DNA from: Rhodobacter viridis
GTDB lineage: Bacteria; Pseudomonadota; Alphaproteobacteria; Rhodobacterales; Rhodobacteraceae
Assembly (NCBI RefSeq): GCF_003217355.1
Contig: NZ_QJTK01000010.1
Span: 1 to 64,000 of the forward strand
DNA length: 64,000 bases
Direction: 5' to 3'
Of the stretch, positions 41,142-50,136 are shown piece by piece. A model generated the notes under the pieces. It did no database searches, had not been told where the DNA came from, and worked only from the letters and a program-made list of their open reading frames with translations. A program made the translations under genes and the position numbers. Within the stretch, counting starts at the first letter, position 1. Every line of letters begins with the position of its first letter.

Positions 41142-41939
41142 GTGACCAACAGCCCGACTGCCCCGAGCCCCACTGCGCCTGTCATCGAAATCAGGGACCT
41201 GCACAAGAGCTACGGCTCCCTTGAAGTGCTCAAGGGCGTGTCGATCCGCGCCGAGCGGGGCACGGTCGTATCGCTCATCGGCTCGTCGGGGTCCGGGAAA
41301 TCCACGCTGCTGCGCTGCTGCAACCTGCTCGAGGACAGCCAGTCGGGCGAGGTGATCTTTTCGGGCGAGGCGGTGAAATGGCAGGGCACCGGCCTTGCGC
41401 GCCGCCCTTCCGACCGCGCGCAGGTGACGCGGTTTCGCACCAACCTGTCGATGGTCTTCCAGCAGTTCAACCTCTGGAGCCACATGACGATCCTGCAAAA
41501 CGTCATGGAGGCGCCGGTGACCGTGCTCGGCCACCCCGCCGCCGAGGTGGAACCGCTCGCCCGCAGCCTGCTCGCCAAGGTCGGCATCGGCGACAAGGCC
41601 GACGCCTGGCCCGCGCAGCTGTCGGGCGGCCAGCAACAACGCGCCGCGATCGCCCGCGCGCTCTGCATGCAGCCGCAGGCGCTTTTGTTCGACGAACCCA
41701 CCTCGGCGCTCGATCCCGAGCTGCAGCAGGAGGTGGTGAAGGTGATCAAGGATCTGGCCGCCGAACACCGCACGATGATCCTCGTGACGCATGACATGCG
41801 GCTGGCGGCCGATGTCTCCGATCACGTCGTCTTCCTGCATCAGGGCCGCATCGAAGAGGAAGGCCCGCCCGAAACGCTGTTCGGCGCGCCGAAATCCGAA
41901 CGTCTGAAGCAATTCCTGTCGGCAACGCTGCCGGCGTAA
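41142..41939 (+). CDS. ABC transporter ATPase, polar amino acid/amine type
   Basis: A 265-residue HisP/GlnQ-type ATPase: Walker A GSSGSGKSTLL, Q-loop MVFQQFNLW, signature LSGGQQQR, Walker B ALLFDEPTSALD, H-loop LVTHDM. The GTG at 41142 is chosen as it starts the N-terminal tail just before VIEIRDLHKSYG; upstream in-frame starts exist. First gene of an import operon whose later genes point to amine or polyamine use. Confidence 0.9.
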   Translation: MTNSPTAPSPTAPVIEIRDLHKSYGSLEVLKGVSIRAERGTVVSLIGSSGSGKSTLLRCCNLLEDSQSGEVIFSGEAVKWQGTGLARRPSDRAQVTRFRTNLSMVFQQFNLWSHMTILQNVMEAPVTVLGHPAAEVEPLARSLLAKVGIGDKADAWPAQLSGGQQQRAAIARALCMQPQALLFDEPTSALDPELQQEVVKVIKDLAAEHRTMILVTHDMRLAADVSDHVVFLHQGRIEEEGPPETLFGAPKSERLKQFLSATLPA

Positions 41940-41974
41940 ACAAGAACAACAAGACCCCAACCGTGGAGAGAGCC

Positions 41975-42694
41975 ATGAAGAAGCTGATCCTGACCGCCGC
42001 AGCCCTGGCGCTGAGCGCGGGCACCGCCTTTGCGGGCGATGTCGTGCGCATGGGCACCGAGGGCGCCTATCCGCCCTACAACTTCATCAACGACAAGGGG
42101 GAAGTCGACGGGTTCGAGCGCGAACTGGGCGACACCCTGTGCACCAAGGCTGCGCTGAAATGCGAGTGGGTGACGAACGAATGGGACAGCATCATCCCGA
42201 ACCTGCTCTCGGGCAACTATGACACGATCATCGCCGGGATGAGCATCACCGACGAGCGCAAGCAGACGATCGATTTCACGCAGAACTACATTCCGCCGGC
42301 GGCCTCGGCCTATGCGGCGAAATCGGCGGATGCGAACCTGAAAGGCGTCGTGGCCGCGCAGGTCGGCACGATCCAGGCCGATTACGTGGCGAAATCGGGC
42401 GCGACGCTTCTGGAATTCCCGACGCTCGACGACACGATCGCGGCGGTGAAGAACGGCGAGGCCGACGCGGTCTTTGCCGACAAGGACGCGATCAAGCCCT
42501 TCGTGACCGAAGGCGGCGAGCTGGTCTGGTCGGGCGCGGATGTGCCGCTGGGCGGCGGCGTCGGCATCGGCCTGCGCAAGTCGGACACCGAACTGAAGGC
42601 GAAATTCGACGCCGTGATCACCGCGATGAAAGCCGATGGCTCGCTCAATGCGATGATCAAGAAGTGGTTCGGCGACGACTCGCAAGTGTTCTGA
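41975..42694 (+). CDS. ABC transporter substrate-binding protein, polar amino acid/amine type
   Basis: A 239-residue periplasmic protein with signal peptide MKKLILTAAALALSAGTAFA. The type II binding-protein fold is seen in MGTEGAYPPYNFINDKGEVD, and the C-terminal MIKKWFGDDS is typical of His/Lys/Arg/octopine binders. The ligand is inferred from context. Repeat element C follows, between this gene and the permease genes. Confidence 0.9.
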   Translation: MKKLILTAAALALSAGTAFAGDVVRMGTEGAYPPYNFINDKGEVDGFERELGDTLCTKAALKCEWVTNEWDSIIPNLLSGNYDTIIAGMSITDERKQTIDFTQNYIPPAASAYAAKSADANLKGVVAAQVGTIQADYVAKSGATLLEFPTLDDTIAAVKNGEADAVFADKDAIKPFVTEGGELVWSGADVPLGGGVGIGLRKSDTELKAKFDAVITAMKADGSLNAMIKKWFGDDSQVF

Positions 42695-42700
42695 GATCAG

Positions 42701-42774
42701 GCCTCCGGCGGGCGTATTTGAGCCAAGAAAAAGCAGCCGTTTTTTCCTGGTCCAAATACGCCCCCGCCGGAGGC
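42701..42774. repeat. Long inverted repeat, copy C, inside the ABC operon
   Basis: Arms GCCTCCGGCGGGCGTATTTG (42701-42720) and its near-complement ending GCCGGAGGC (42774), extended inward by CCAAGAAAAAG and TTTTTTCCTGG, form a long hairpin. It shares the CGTATTTG..CCAAGAA core with copies D and E. Located after the binding-protein gene, it may hold down permease expression relative to the binding protein. Confidence 0.88.
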
Positions 42775-42784
42775 GACCTTTCCC

Positions 42785-43666
42785 ATGTTTGACAGCTGCG
42801 CCGATCCGAAATCCCTCGAGGGCCTTGCCTGGGCTCTGTGCTACCTGACCACAGGCAAGCACCTGCTTTTCTATGGCTCGTTCTTCGTGGTTCTGGCGCT
42901 GATGCTGATCGTGGCGCCGATCGCGCTGGCCTTCGGCTTTGGCGGCGCGATTGCCGCCCGCTCGCCCATCCTGCCGCTGCGCCTGTTCGGCAAGGCCTAT
43001 ACGGCGATGGTGCGCGGCATTCCCGACATCGTCTTCTTCCTGTTCGTCCCGGTCGCGATGGATCAGGGGCTCGAATATCTGCGCTATCTCTACAAATGCC
43101 CGCATGACGGCACGCCGGTCTGGGCGAACAACGAATTCGCCGTCTGCGCCGCCGCGAAACTGCCGCTGTCGACCGCACCGCAGATCTGGCACGAGGTCTA
43201 TGGCTTCTTCCTCGCCGTGATCGCCTTCTCTGTCGTCTTCGGAGCCTTTGCCGCGAATGTGCTTTATGGCGCGATGAACGCCGTGCCGCGCGCGCAGCTG
43301 GAAACCGCGGAAGCCTATGGCATGACCACCGCGCAGGTGCGCCGCCGCATTCTCATTCCACAGATGTGGACCTATGCGCTGCCGGGCCTGTCGAATCTCT
43401 GGATGATCCTGATCAAGGCGACGCCGCTTTTGTTCCTGCTGGGCGTCGAGGACATCGTTTACTGGGCGCGCGAATTGGGCGCGACGAAATCGCAGCTTTA
43501 CGACTTCCCGCATGGCGACTGGCGCGTGTGGTATGTGCTGGCGCTGCTTTGCTATTACCTTGGCATGACCAAGGTCTCGGAAATCGTGCTGGACCGGGTG
43601 ACGAACCGCCTTTCGAAAGGTCAGGCGACGATGGCGGGCGAAGCGCAACGGAAGGCCGCGGCATGA
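42785..43666 (+). CDS. ABC transporter permease (HisQ type)
   Basis: A 293-residue membrane subunit with the polar amino acid permease pattern. MVRGIPDIVFFLFVP lies in the transmembrane start, and the EAA coupling loop is ETAEAYGMTTAQVRRRILIP. An insertion of about 45 residues after the first helices (YKCPHDGTPVWANNEFAVCA) is longer than usual. The stop overlaps the next permease start by four bases. Confidence 0.9.
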   Translation: MFDSCADPKSLEGLAWALCYLTTGKHLLFYGSFFVVLALMLIVAPIALAFGFGGAIAARSPILPLRLFGKAYTAMVRGIPDIVFFLFVPVAMDQGLEYLRYLYKCPHDGTPVWANNEFAVCAAAKLPLSTAPQIWHEVYGFFLAVIAFSVVFGAFAANVLYGAMNAVPRAQLETAEAYGMTTAQVRRRILIPQMWTYALPGLSNLWMILIKATPLLFLLGVEDIVYWARELGATKSQLYDFPHGDWRVWYVLALLCYYLGMTKVSEIVLDRVTNRLSKGQATMAGEAQRKAAA

Positions 43667-44496
43667 CCGATACCTGCCCGCAGATCATCGCCGATTATGC
43701 CTTCCGCTCGCTGGGCTATGGCGAGCGCGTGCTGCCGCGCTCCGACTTCACGCTGTGCCATGAATTCACCCTGATCGGCTCCGGCCTGATCTGGAACGTC
43801 TATTTCGGCACGCTCGCGCTGCTCTTCGGCTTTTTCTTCGCCACGGCGCTGGCGCTGGCGAAAGCCTCCTCGAACGGCTGGCTGCGCCGCCCGGCCGAGG
43901 CCTTCATTTTCGTCTTCCGCGGCTCGCCGCTCTTCATCCAGTTCTTCCTGGCTTACGAACTTCTGGTGCAACTGCCGAAAGCGGGCATCACGCTGGGCGG
44001 GCTGATCATTCCGACCGACTGGACCACCTCGGCCTGGGCGGGGGCGGCTTTCGTTCTGTTCCTGAACACCTCGGCCTATTCGGCGGAGATCTTCCACGGC
44101 GCGCTGATGGCGGTGCCGAAGGGCGATATCGAAGCCGCCGACGCCTATGGCCTGACCGGCTGGCAGAAGTTCCGCCGCATCCTCTGGCCGACGACGCTGC
44201 GGCTCGCCTGGCCCGCCTACACCAACGAAGCGATTTTCCTGTTTCATGCGACGACAATCGTCTTTTTCTCGGGATTTCCGGCGTATCAGCAGCGCGGCGA
44301 CGCGCTTTATTACGCCAAGTTCTTCGCGGACAAGACGTTCAACCCATTCATCCCCTACCCGATCACCGCCTTCTATTTCATCCTGATCACGTTGACGCTG
44401 ATCGGGTTGTTCGGGATGATCAACCGCCGTCTGAACCGGCATCTCCCGGGGCAATCCCGCCCCAAGCTGAGGATCAGGCCGCAAATCATCAGGTGA
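43663..44496 (+). CDS. ABC transporter permease (HisM type)
   Basis: A 277-residue partner permease. FRGSPLFIQFFLAYELLVQL is the conserved early region and EAADAYGLTGWQKFRRILWP the EAA loop. Overlaps the previous gene by four bases and ends 4 nt before the first glutamine-synthetase-like gene, so transport and catabolism are one operon. Confidence 0.9.
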   Translation: MTDTCPQIIADYAFRSLGYGERVLPRSDFTLCHEFTLIGSGLIWNVYFGTLALLFGFFFATALALAKASSNGWLRRPAEAFIFVFRGSPLFIQFFLAYELLVQLPKAGITLGGLIIPTDWTTSAWAGAAFVLFLNTSAYSAEIFHGALMAVPKGDIEAADAYGLTGWQKFRRILWPTTLRLAWPAYTNEAIFLFHATTIVFFSGFPAYQQRGDALYYAKFFADKTFNPFIPYPITAFYFILITLTLIGLFGMINRRLNRHLPGQSRPKLRIRPQIIR

Positions 44497-44500
44497 GGAC

Positions 44501-45832
44501 ATGGACTGGCTGAAGGAGCATCCCGAGGTGCGCACCATTCGCGTGGCTGCTGCGGACCTCAACGGGGTGGCAAGGGGTAAGCGCATACCCGCACGTTTCG
44601 CAAGCAAGGTTTTTTCCGAGGGAACACGATTTCCGTTCTCGGTGATGAACCTCGACATCTGGGGCGAGGACATCGAGGAAAGTCCGCTGGTCTTCGAGAC
44701 CGGCGACTGCGATGGCCTGTTGCGCCCGACCGAGAGGGGCTTCATGCCGATGCCCTGGCTCGAGGCACCCACCGCGCTGTTGCCGATCTGGATGTTCCAC
44801 ATGGACGGCCGCCCCTATTCGGGCGATCCCCGGCAAGCGCTTGCGCGGGTCAAGGACCGCTACACCGAAAAGGGCCTGACGCCCGTGGTGGCGACGGAAC
44901 TTGAGTTTTTCCTGATCGACGATTCCGGCACGAAGCTGCGCGTGCCGCCCTCGCCCCGCTCCGGCAAGCGCCGCACCGGCGGCGAGATCCTCAGCCTGCG
45001 GGCGCTCGATGCCTTCGATGGCTTCTTCACCGCGCTTTACGAGGCCTGCGAGGTGATGGACATCCCGGCCGATACGGCGATTTCGGAAGCCGGGCCGGGG
45101 CAGTTCGAGATCAACCTGATGCATCAGGCCGATCCGCTGAAGGCCGCCGATGACACCTGGCTCTTCAAGATGCTCGTCAAGGGTCTGGCGCGGCAGCATG
45201 GCTTTGCCGCCTCGTTCATGGCCAAGCCCTATGACCTGTGGTCGGGCAACGGGATGCACACGCATTTCTCGATCCTCGACAAGGACGGCGAGAACATCTT
45301 CAACGATGGCACCGAGAAGGGCTCGGATGCGCTGCGCTCGGCGGTGGCGGGCTGTCTGGCCGCCCTGCCCGGTTCGACGCTGATCTTTGCGCCGCATCAG
45401 AACAGCTACACGCGGCTGGTGCCGAACGCCCACGCGCCCACCGGCATCGGCTGGGCCTATGAGAACCGCACCGCAGCGCTGCGGATCCCGTCTTCGGGGC
45501 CTCAGGCGCGGCGGATCGAGCATCGGGTGGCGGGGGGCGACGTCAACCCCTATCTGATGATCGCGGCGATCCTTGGCGCGGCGCTGGTGGGCCTCGAGGA
45601 CAAGATGGTTCCCGACGATCCGATCGTCGGCAATGCCTATGCGCAATATCTGCCGCAGCTTCCGGCGACGTGGAACATGGCGATCAACCAGTTCGACAGC
45701 TGCCCGCTGATCAAGCGCATCTTCGAGGAAGAGCTGATCGAGAACTTCCTGATGACCAAGCGTCAGGAGATCCACTACATGGCGGAACTGTCCGAGGAAG
45801 AGCAGACCGAGCTTTACCTCGACACCGTCTGA
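44501..45832 (+). CDS. Glutamine-synthetase-family ligase 1 (gamma-glutamylamine synthetase-like)
   Basis: A 443-residue GS-fold enzyme of the PuuA/GlnT branch, not housekeeping GlnA. The N-terminal DLNGVARGKRIPA is typical of gamma-glutamyl-polyamine synthetases. Catalytic loops ISEAGPGQFEINLMHQ, GNGMHTHFSI and ENRTAALRIPS are intact. Housekeeping features such as the adenylylation Tyr loop are not evident. With the adjoining transporter and FAD oxidase it suggests ATP-dependent gamma-glutamylation of an imported amine; the substrate is unknown. Confidence 0.87.
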   Translation: MDWLKEHPEVRTIRVAAADLNGVARGKRIPARFASKVFSEGTRFPFSVMNLDIWGEDIEESPLVFETGDCDGLLRPTERGFMPMPWLEAPTALLPIWMFHMDGRPYSGDPRQALARVKDRYTEKGLTPVVATELEFFLIDDSGTKLRVPPSPRSGKRRTGGEILSLRALDAFDGFFTALYEACEVMDIPADTAISEAGPGQFEINLMHQADPLKAADDTWLFKMLVKGLARQHGFAASFMAKPYDLWSGNGMHTHFSILDKDGENIFNDGTEKGSDALRSAVAGCLAALPGSTLIFAPHQNSYTRLVPNAHAPTGIGWAYENRTAALRIPSSGPQARRIEHRVAGGDVNPYLMIAAILGAALVGLEDKMVPDDPIVGNAYAQYLPQLPATWNMAINQFDSCPLIKRIFEEELIENFLMTKRQEIHYMAELSEEEQTELYLDTV

Positions 45833-45850
45833 GCAAAGCCATCTGAAAAA

Positions 45851-45964
45851 CCGGGGGGCTGCCGCCCCCCGGACCCCCTGCGCGTATTTCGACCAAGAAG
45901 AAGGCAGGCGCCTTGCTTTTTGATCAAATATCCGAGGGGGCACCCAAGGGGCCGACGGCCCCCC
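45851..45964. repeat. Composite palindromic intergenic element, copy D
   Basis: Hairpin CCGGGGGGC-TGCC-GCCCCCCGG (45851-45872), a more degenerate long inverted repeat (about 45882-45933; arms GCGTATTTCGACCAAGAAG and TTTTTGATCAAATATCC), and hairpin GGGGCC-GAC-GGCCCC (45948-45962). It follows the first GS-like gene in the 186-nt gap and probably ends or attenuates transcription there. Confidence 0.8.
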
Positions 45965-46018
45965 TTGCCCGGGTCGCGCCGCAGGGCTACGCTTGAGCCA
46001 CCCAATCACGAGACTTTC

Positions 46019-46705
46019 ATGCGTATCGGCATCTTGCAGACCGGCCAGTCCCCCGACATCTTGCGGGGGGAGGCGGGCGATTATCCCGACATGTTCGTGG
46101 CGCTTTTGCGCGATCACGGGCTGACATTCCAGACCTTCAACGTCGAGGCGATGGAGTTTCCCGCCTCGGTCCATGACTGCGAGGGCTGGCTGATCACCGG
46201 CTCGCGGCATGGCGCCTATGAGAGCCATCCGTTCATTCAGCCGCTCGAAGCCTTCATCCGCGAAGCGATCGCGGAAAAGGTGCCGATGGTGGGCATCTGT
46301 TTTGGCCATCAGATCATCGCGCAGGCGATGGGCGGCAAGGTCGAACGGTTTCCGGGCGGCTGGGCCGTGGGGCCGCAGGTCTATGATTTCGGCGGTGATC
46401 CGGTCACGCTGAACGCCTGGCACCGCGATCAGGTGACGGTCCGGCCCGAGGCGGCCGAGGTCATCGCCTGCAACGAGTTTTGCGAAAACGCGGCGCTGGT
46501 CTATGGCGAGACCGCGCTGACGATTCAGGCCCATCCCGAATTCCGCGATGCCTTCGTCGAGGGGCTGATGGCGACGCGCGGCCCGGGTCTGGTGCCCGAT
46601 CCGCTGATGGCGGCGGCGCGGGCGAAGATGGCCGAGGGCAAGGGCACCGATGCCGCCCGCGTGGCCGACCGGATCGCCGATTTCTTCATGGCGAAGCGGG
46701 GGTGA
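46019..46705 (+). CDS. Class I glutamine amidotransferase-like protein
   Basis: A 228-residue triad amidotransferase/hydrolase. The nucleophile elbow is GICFGHQIIAQAMGG (Cys in CFGH) and the His/Glu pair is in IQAHPEFRDAF. In gamma-glutamylation pathways a PuuD-type hydrolase removes glutamate from gamma-glutamyl-GABA; this protein sits in the matching place but belongs to the GMP-synthase-like GATase group, so that role is inference. Stop is one base before the next start. Confidence 0.85.
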   Translation: MRIGILQTGQSPDILRGEAGDYPDMFVALLRDHGLTFQTFNVEAMEFPASVHDCEGWLITGSRHGAYESHPFIQPLEAFIREAIAEKVPMVGICFGHQIIAQAMGGKVERFPGGWAVGPQVYDFGGDPVTLNAWHRDQVTVRPEAAEVIACNEFCENAALVYGETALTIQAHPEFRDAFVEGLMATRGPGLVPDPLMAAARAKMAEGKGTDAARVADRIADFFMAKRG

Positions 46706-46706
46706 G

Positions 46707-47327
46707 ATGTACCGCCTGCCCGCCTTTGCCGAGGATGACGCCGAGACGCTCTCGGCGCTGATTGCGGCGCATCCGCTGGGCCTTTTGATCAGTTCGGGCC
46801 CGGGCGGGATCATGGCGGGGCCGATCCCCTTTCAGCTGGTGACGACCGACGCGGGCCGCGTGCTGCGCGCCCATCTGGCGAAAGCCAATCCGCAACTGGC
46901 CGAGATCGCGGCGGCGCCCGAGGTGCTCGTGGTCTTTCAACCGGCCGAGGCCTATGTCCACCCCGGCTGGTATCCGACCAAGGCCGAGCATCACCGCGTC
47001 GTGCCGACCTGGAATTACGCGATGGTGCAGTTGCGCGGCACGGCGCGGCTGATCCATGACGAACCCTTCCTGCGGGCGCAGATCGACGCGCTGACCCAGG
47101 CGCAGGAAGCTCACCGCCCCGACGCCTGGGCCGTCTCTGACGCGCCCGAGGAGTTCATCGCCGCGCAGTTGCGCGGGATCGTGGGGCTCGAGATCGACAT
47201 CCTTTCGATGGAAGGAAAACTGAAGCTTTCGCAGAACCGGGGCAAACCGGACCGCGCAGGCGTTCGGGCAGGCATGATGGCCGAAGGCGTGCCATTGGCC
47301 CGCCTGATGCCCGACCCCGAGGCGTGA
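46707..47327 (+). CDS. PaiB-family FMN-binding protein
   Basis: A 206-residue split-barrel FMN-binding protein related to Bacillus PaiB, reported as a negative regulator of sporulation and protease genes and linked to polyamine acetylation by PaiA. Family marks: VHPGWYPTKAEHHRVVPTWN and the C-terminal GKLKLSQNRGKPDRAGV. Its place among amine genes agrees with a polyamine connection. The start follows the previous stop by one base. Confidence 0.85.
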   Translation: MYRLPAFAEDDAETLSALIAAHPLGLLISSGPGGIMAGPIPFQLVTTDAGRVLRAHLAKANPQLAEIAAAPEVLVVFQPAEAYVHPGWYPTKAEHHRVVPTWNYAMVQLRGTARLIHDEPFLRAQIDALTQAQEAHRPDAWAVSDAPEEFIAAQLRGIVGLEIDILSMEGKLKLSQNRGKPDRAGVRAGMMAEGVPLARLMPDPEA

Positions 47328-47365
47328 CGTCCGACTTCCCCGAAACATTTTGGAAAGCGAAAGAC

Positions 47366-48733
47366 ATGTCACGCAAATCCCCGGACTGGACTGCCCTCAT
47401 TCCCAAAGCCGCCCGCGACTACATCGCCGGGCGCCGCCTTGACGAGGTGGAATGCATCGTTGCCGATATCGCGGGCGTTGCCCGCGGCAAGGCCATGCCC
47501 GCCTCGAAATTCGCCTATCAGGACCGCTTCTACCTGCCGAATTCGATCTTTTTGCAGACGATCACCGGCGAATGGGCCGACAACCCGATGGGCGCCTTCA
47601 CCGAGCCCGACATGGTGCTGACGCCCGACTGGTCGACCACCTCGGCTGCGCCCTGGACCGCCGACATCACGCTGCAGGTGATCCACGACGTCTTCGACCA
47701 GAGCGGCGAGCCGATGCCGGTCGCCCCGCGCAACGTGCTCAAGCGCATCGTCGCGCTTTACGAGGCCGAGGGCTGGAAGCCGATCGTCGCCCCCGAGATG
47801 GAATTCTTTCTGGTCGCGCGCAACCTGGACCCGAACCAGCCGATCATCCCGCCGATGGGGCGCTCGGGGCGCCGCGCGGCGGCGAAACAGGCCTATTCGA
47901 TGTCGGCGGTCGATGAATACGGCAAGGTGATCGACGATATCTATGATTTCGCCGAGGCGCAGGGCTTCGAGATCGACGGCATCTTGCAGGAAGGCGGCGC
48001 GGGTCAGGTCGAGATCAACCTGGCCCATGGCGATCCGGTGGCCTTGGCCGATCAGATCTTCTACTTCAAGCGGCTGATCCGCGAGGCGGCCTTGCGCCAC
48101 GATTGCTTTGCCACCTTCATGGCGAAACCGATCGAGGGCGAACCCGGCTCGGCGATGCACATCCACCAGTCGGTGATCGATGCGAAGACCGGGCGGAACA
48201 TCTTCTCGAACCCCGATGGCGGCGAGAGCGAGCAGTTTTTGCATTTCATCGCCGGCATGCAGACGCATCTGCCCGCGGTGGTGGCGCTGCTGGCGCCTTA
48301 CGTGAACAGCTATCGCCGCTACGTCCCGGATTTTGCCGCCCCGATCAACATCGAATGGGGCCGCGACAACCGCACGACCGGGTTGCGGGTGCCGATCTCG
48401 GACCCCTCCGGGCGGCGGCTGGAAAACCGGCTCGCGGGGATGGATTGCAACCCCTATCTGGGCCTCGCCGCCTCGATGGTCTGCGGCTATCTGGGCCTGA
48501 AGGAAAAGAAGATGCCGCGGGCGGAATGTCAGGGCGACGCCTATATGGGCGAGACCGACCTGCCCTTCAATCTGGGCGATGCGCTCGATCTGTTTTCCGA
48601 CAGTGGCCCCGTGCGCGAGGCGCTGGGGATCGAGTTCTGCACCGTCTACGAGGCGGTCAAACGCAACGAATACAAGGAATTCCTGCAGGTCATCAGCCCG
48701 TGGGAGCGCGAACACCTTCTGCTGAACGTGTGA
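47366..48733 (+). CDS. Glutamine-synthetase-family ligase 2 (gamma-glutamylputrescine synthetase-like)
   Basis: A 455-residue paralogue of the enzyme at 44501. N-terminal VADIAGVARGKAMPASKFAY matches PuuA; catalytic regions are EMEFFLVARN, GGAGQVEINLAHGDP, GSAMHIHQSVIDA and RDNRTTGLRVP. The ATG at 47366 has GGAAAG upstream; a GTG at 47324 overlapping paiB is possible. The two ligases in one cluster likely act on different amines or form mixed oligomers. Confidence 0.88.
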   Translation: MSRKSPDWTALIPKAARDYIAGRRLDEVECIVADIAGVARGKAMPASKFAYQDRFYLPNSIFLQTITGEWADNPMGAFTEPDMVLTPDWSTTSAAPWTADITLQVIHDVFDQSGEPMPVAPRNVLKRIVALYEAEGWKPIVAPEMEFFLVARNLDPNQPIIPPMGRSGRRAAAKQAYSMSAVDEYGKVIDDIYDFAEAQGFEIDGILQEGGAGQVEINLAHGDPVALADQIFYFKRLIREAALRHDCFATFMAKPIEGEPGSAMHIHQSVIDAKTGRNIFSNPDGGESEQFLHFIAGMQTHLPAVVALLAPYVNSYRRYVPDFAAPINIEWGRDNRTTGLRVPISDPSGRRLENRLAGMDCNPYLGLAASMVCGYLGLKEKKMPRAECQGDAYMGETDLPFNLGDALDLFSDSGPVREALGIEFCTVYEAVKRNEYKEFLQVISPWEREHLLLNV

Positions 48734-48736
48734 CGC

Positions 48737-50044
48737 ATGGATCTGTTGCATGTGAATGATCAGGCGGGGGAATACCCCGCCAGCTTCTACGCATCCACGC
48801 GGGATCCCTCGCCCGAGCGGCCGCGGCTCGCGGGCGAGGTCCGCGCCGATGTCTGCGTCGTCGGCGGCGGGTATACGGGCTTGTCGGCCGCCCTGCATCT
48901 GGCGCGCGCCGGCCGCAAGGTCGTCGTGCTGGAGGCGCATCGGGCGGGCTTTGGCGCCTCTGGCCGCAATGGCGGGCAGATCGGCTCGGGGCAGCGGCTC
49001 GATGTCGGCACGCTGGAAAAGATGGTGGGCAAGGGCACGGCCCGTCGGCTCTGGGACATGGCCGAGGAGGCGAAGGCGCTGACCTATGGCCTCGCCGATC
49101 AGGCGGGCGTGCCGACCCATCGCGGCGTCGCGCATCTGGGCCGCAAGGCGTCCGAGGTGGCGTGGCTGCACGCGGAGGCAGACCATCTGGCCAGCCATTA
49201 CGGCTATGACCAGATCGAGACGCTCGACAAGGCCGCGGCGCAGGCGCTGGTGCCCTCGCCCGTCTATACCGGCGGCGATCTGGACCATGGCGCGGGGCAT
49301 GTGCATCCGCTGAACCTGTGCCTTGGGCTGGCGCGTCTGGCCGAGGCGGCAGGCGCGGTGATCTACGAGCGCTCGGCGGTGGCGAAGATCACCCACGGCC
49401 AACAGGCGGGGGCGAAAAGCCGGATCGAGACCGACGCGGGCGCCGTGATCGCGGATCATGTGGTTCTGGGCGCGAATGGCTACCTTGACCGTCTCGAGCC
49501 GCAGATCGCGGCGCGGGTGATGCCGATCAACAATTACATCGTCGCGACCGAGCCTTTGGGCGATCGGGTGCGCGAGGTGCTGACGCGCGACATCGCCGCC
49601 CATGACCTGAAATTCGTCGTCAATTACTGGCGCCTGCACGAGGATCGGCTGATCTTCGGCGGCGGCGAGACGGTCAGCTACCGCTTTCCCGCCGATATCG
49701 CGGCGAAGGTGCGCAAGCCCTTGGAAGAGGTCTATCCGCAGCTGAAAGGCGTGAAATTCACCCATGCCTGGGGCGGCACGCTGGCCATTACCGTGAACCG
49801 GATGCCCTGCTTTCGCCGCCCGGCGCCGAATTGTCTCTCGGCCTCGGGCTATTCCGGGCATGGGGTGGCGCTCTCGATCCATGCGGGGAAACTGATGGCC
49901 GAGGCGATCACCGCCACGGGCGACGGGTTTGACGTGATGGCGCGCCTGCCGCAGCCCAGTTTTCCGGGCGGCGCGGCGCTGCGGTTTCCGCTTCTGGTGG
50001 CGGGCATGGCCTGGTTTGGCCTGCGCGATCGGCTGGGCGTCTAG
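48737..50044 (+). CDS. FAD-dependent amine oxidoreductase (PuuB/OrdL-like)
   Basis: A 435-residue DAO-family flavoprotein. The N-terminal dinucleotide fold is VVGGGYTGLSAALHLARAG, followed by GFGASGRNGGQIGSGQR, typical of gamma-glutamylputrescine oxidase; the C-terminal SGYSGHGVALSIHAGKL closes the FAD site. It starts 3 nt after the second GS-like gene. It would oxidise the gamma-glutamylated amine to an aldehyde. No aldehyde dehydrogenase gene follows. Confidence 0.88.
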   Translation: MDLLHVNDQAGEYPASFYASTRDPSPERPRLAGEVRADVCVVGGGYTGLSAALHLARAGRKVVVLEAHRAGFGASGRNGGQIGSGQRLDVGTLEKMVGKGTARRLWDMAEEAKALTYGLADQAGVPTHRGVAHLGRKASEVAWLHAEADHLASHYGYDQIETLDKAAAQALVPSPVYTGGDLDHGAGHVHPLNLCLGLARLAEAAGAVIYERSAVAKITHGQQAGAKSRIETDAGAVIADHVVLGANGYLDRLEPQIAARVMPINNYIVATEPLGDRVREVLTRDIAAHDLKFVVNYWRLHEDRLIFGGGETVSYRFPADIAAKVRKPLEEVYPQLKGVKFTHAWGGTLAITVNRMPCFRRPAPNCLSASGYSGHGVALSIHAGKLMAEAITATGDGFDVMARLPQPSFPGGAALRFPLLVAGMAWFGLRDRLGV

Positions 50045-50136
50045 GCGGCGCTTGGCCGCGTCGCGAAACTTTCACTTGGCGCGCGCGGGGCACAGGTCTA
50101 AAGCATTGCTGAATGTCACATTCAGGAAAGCTGAAC

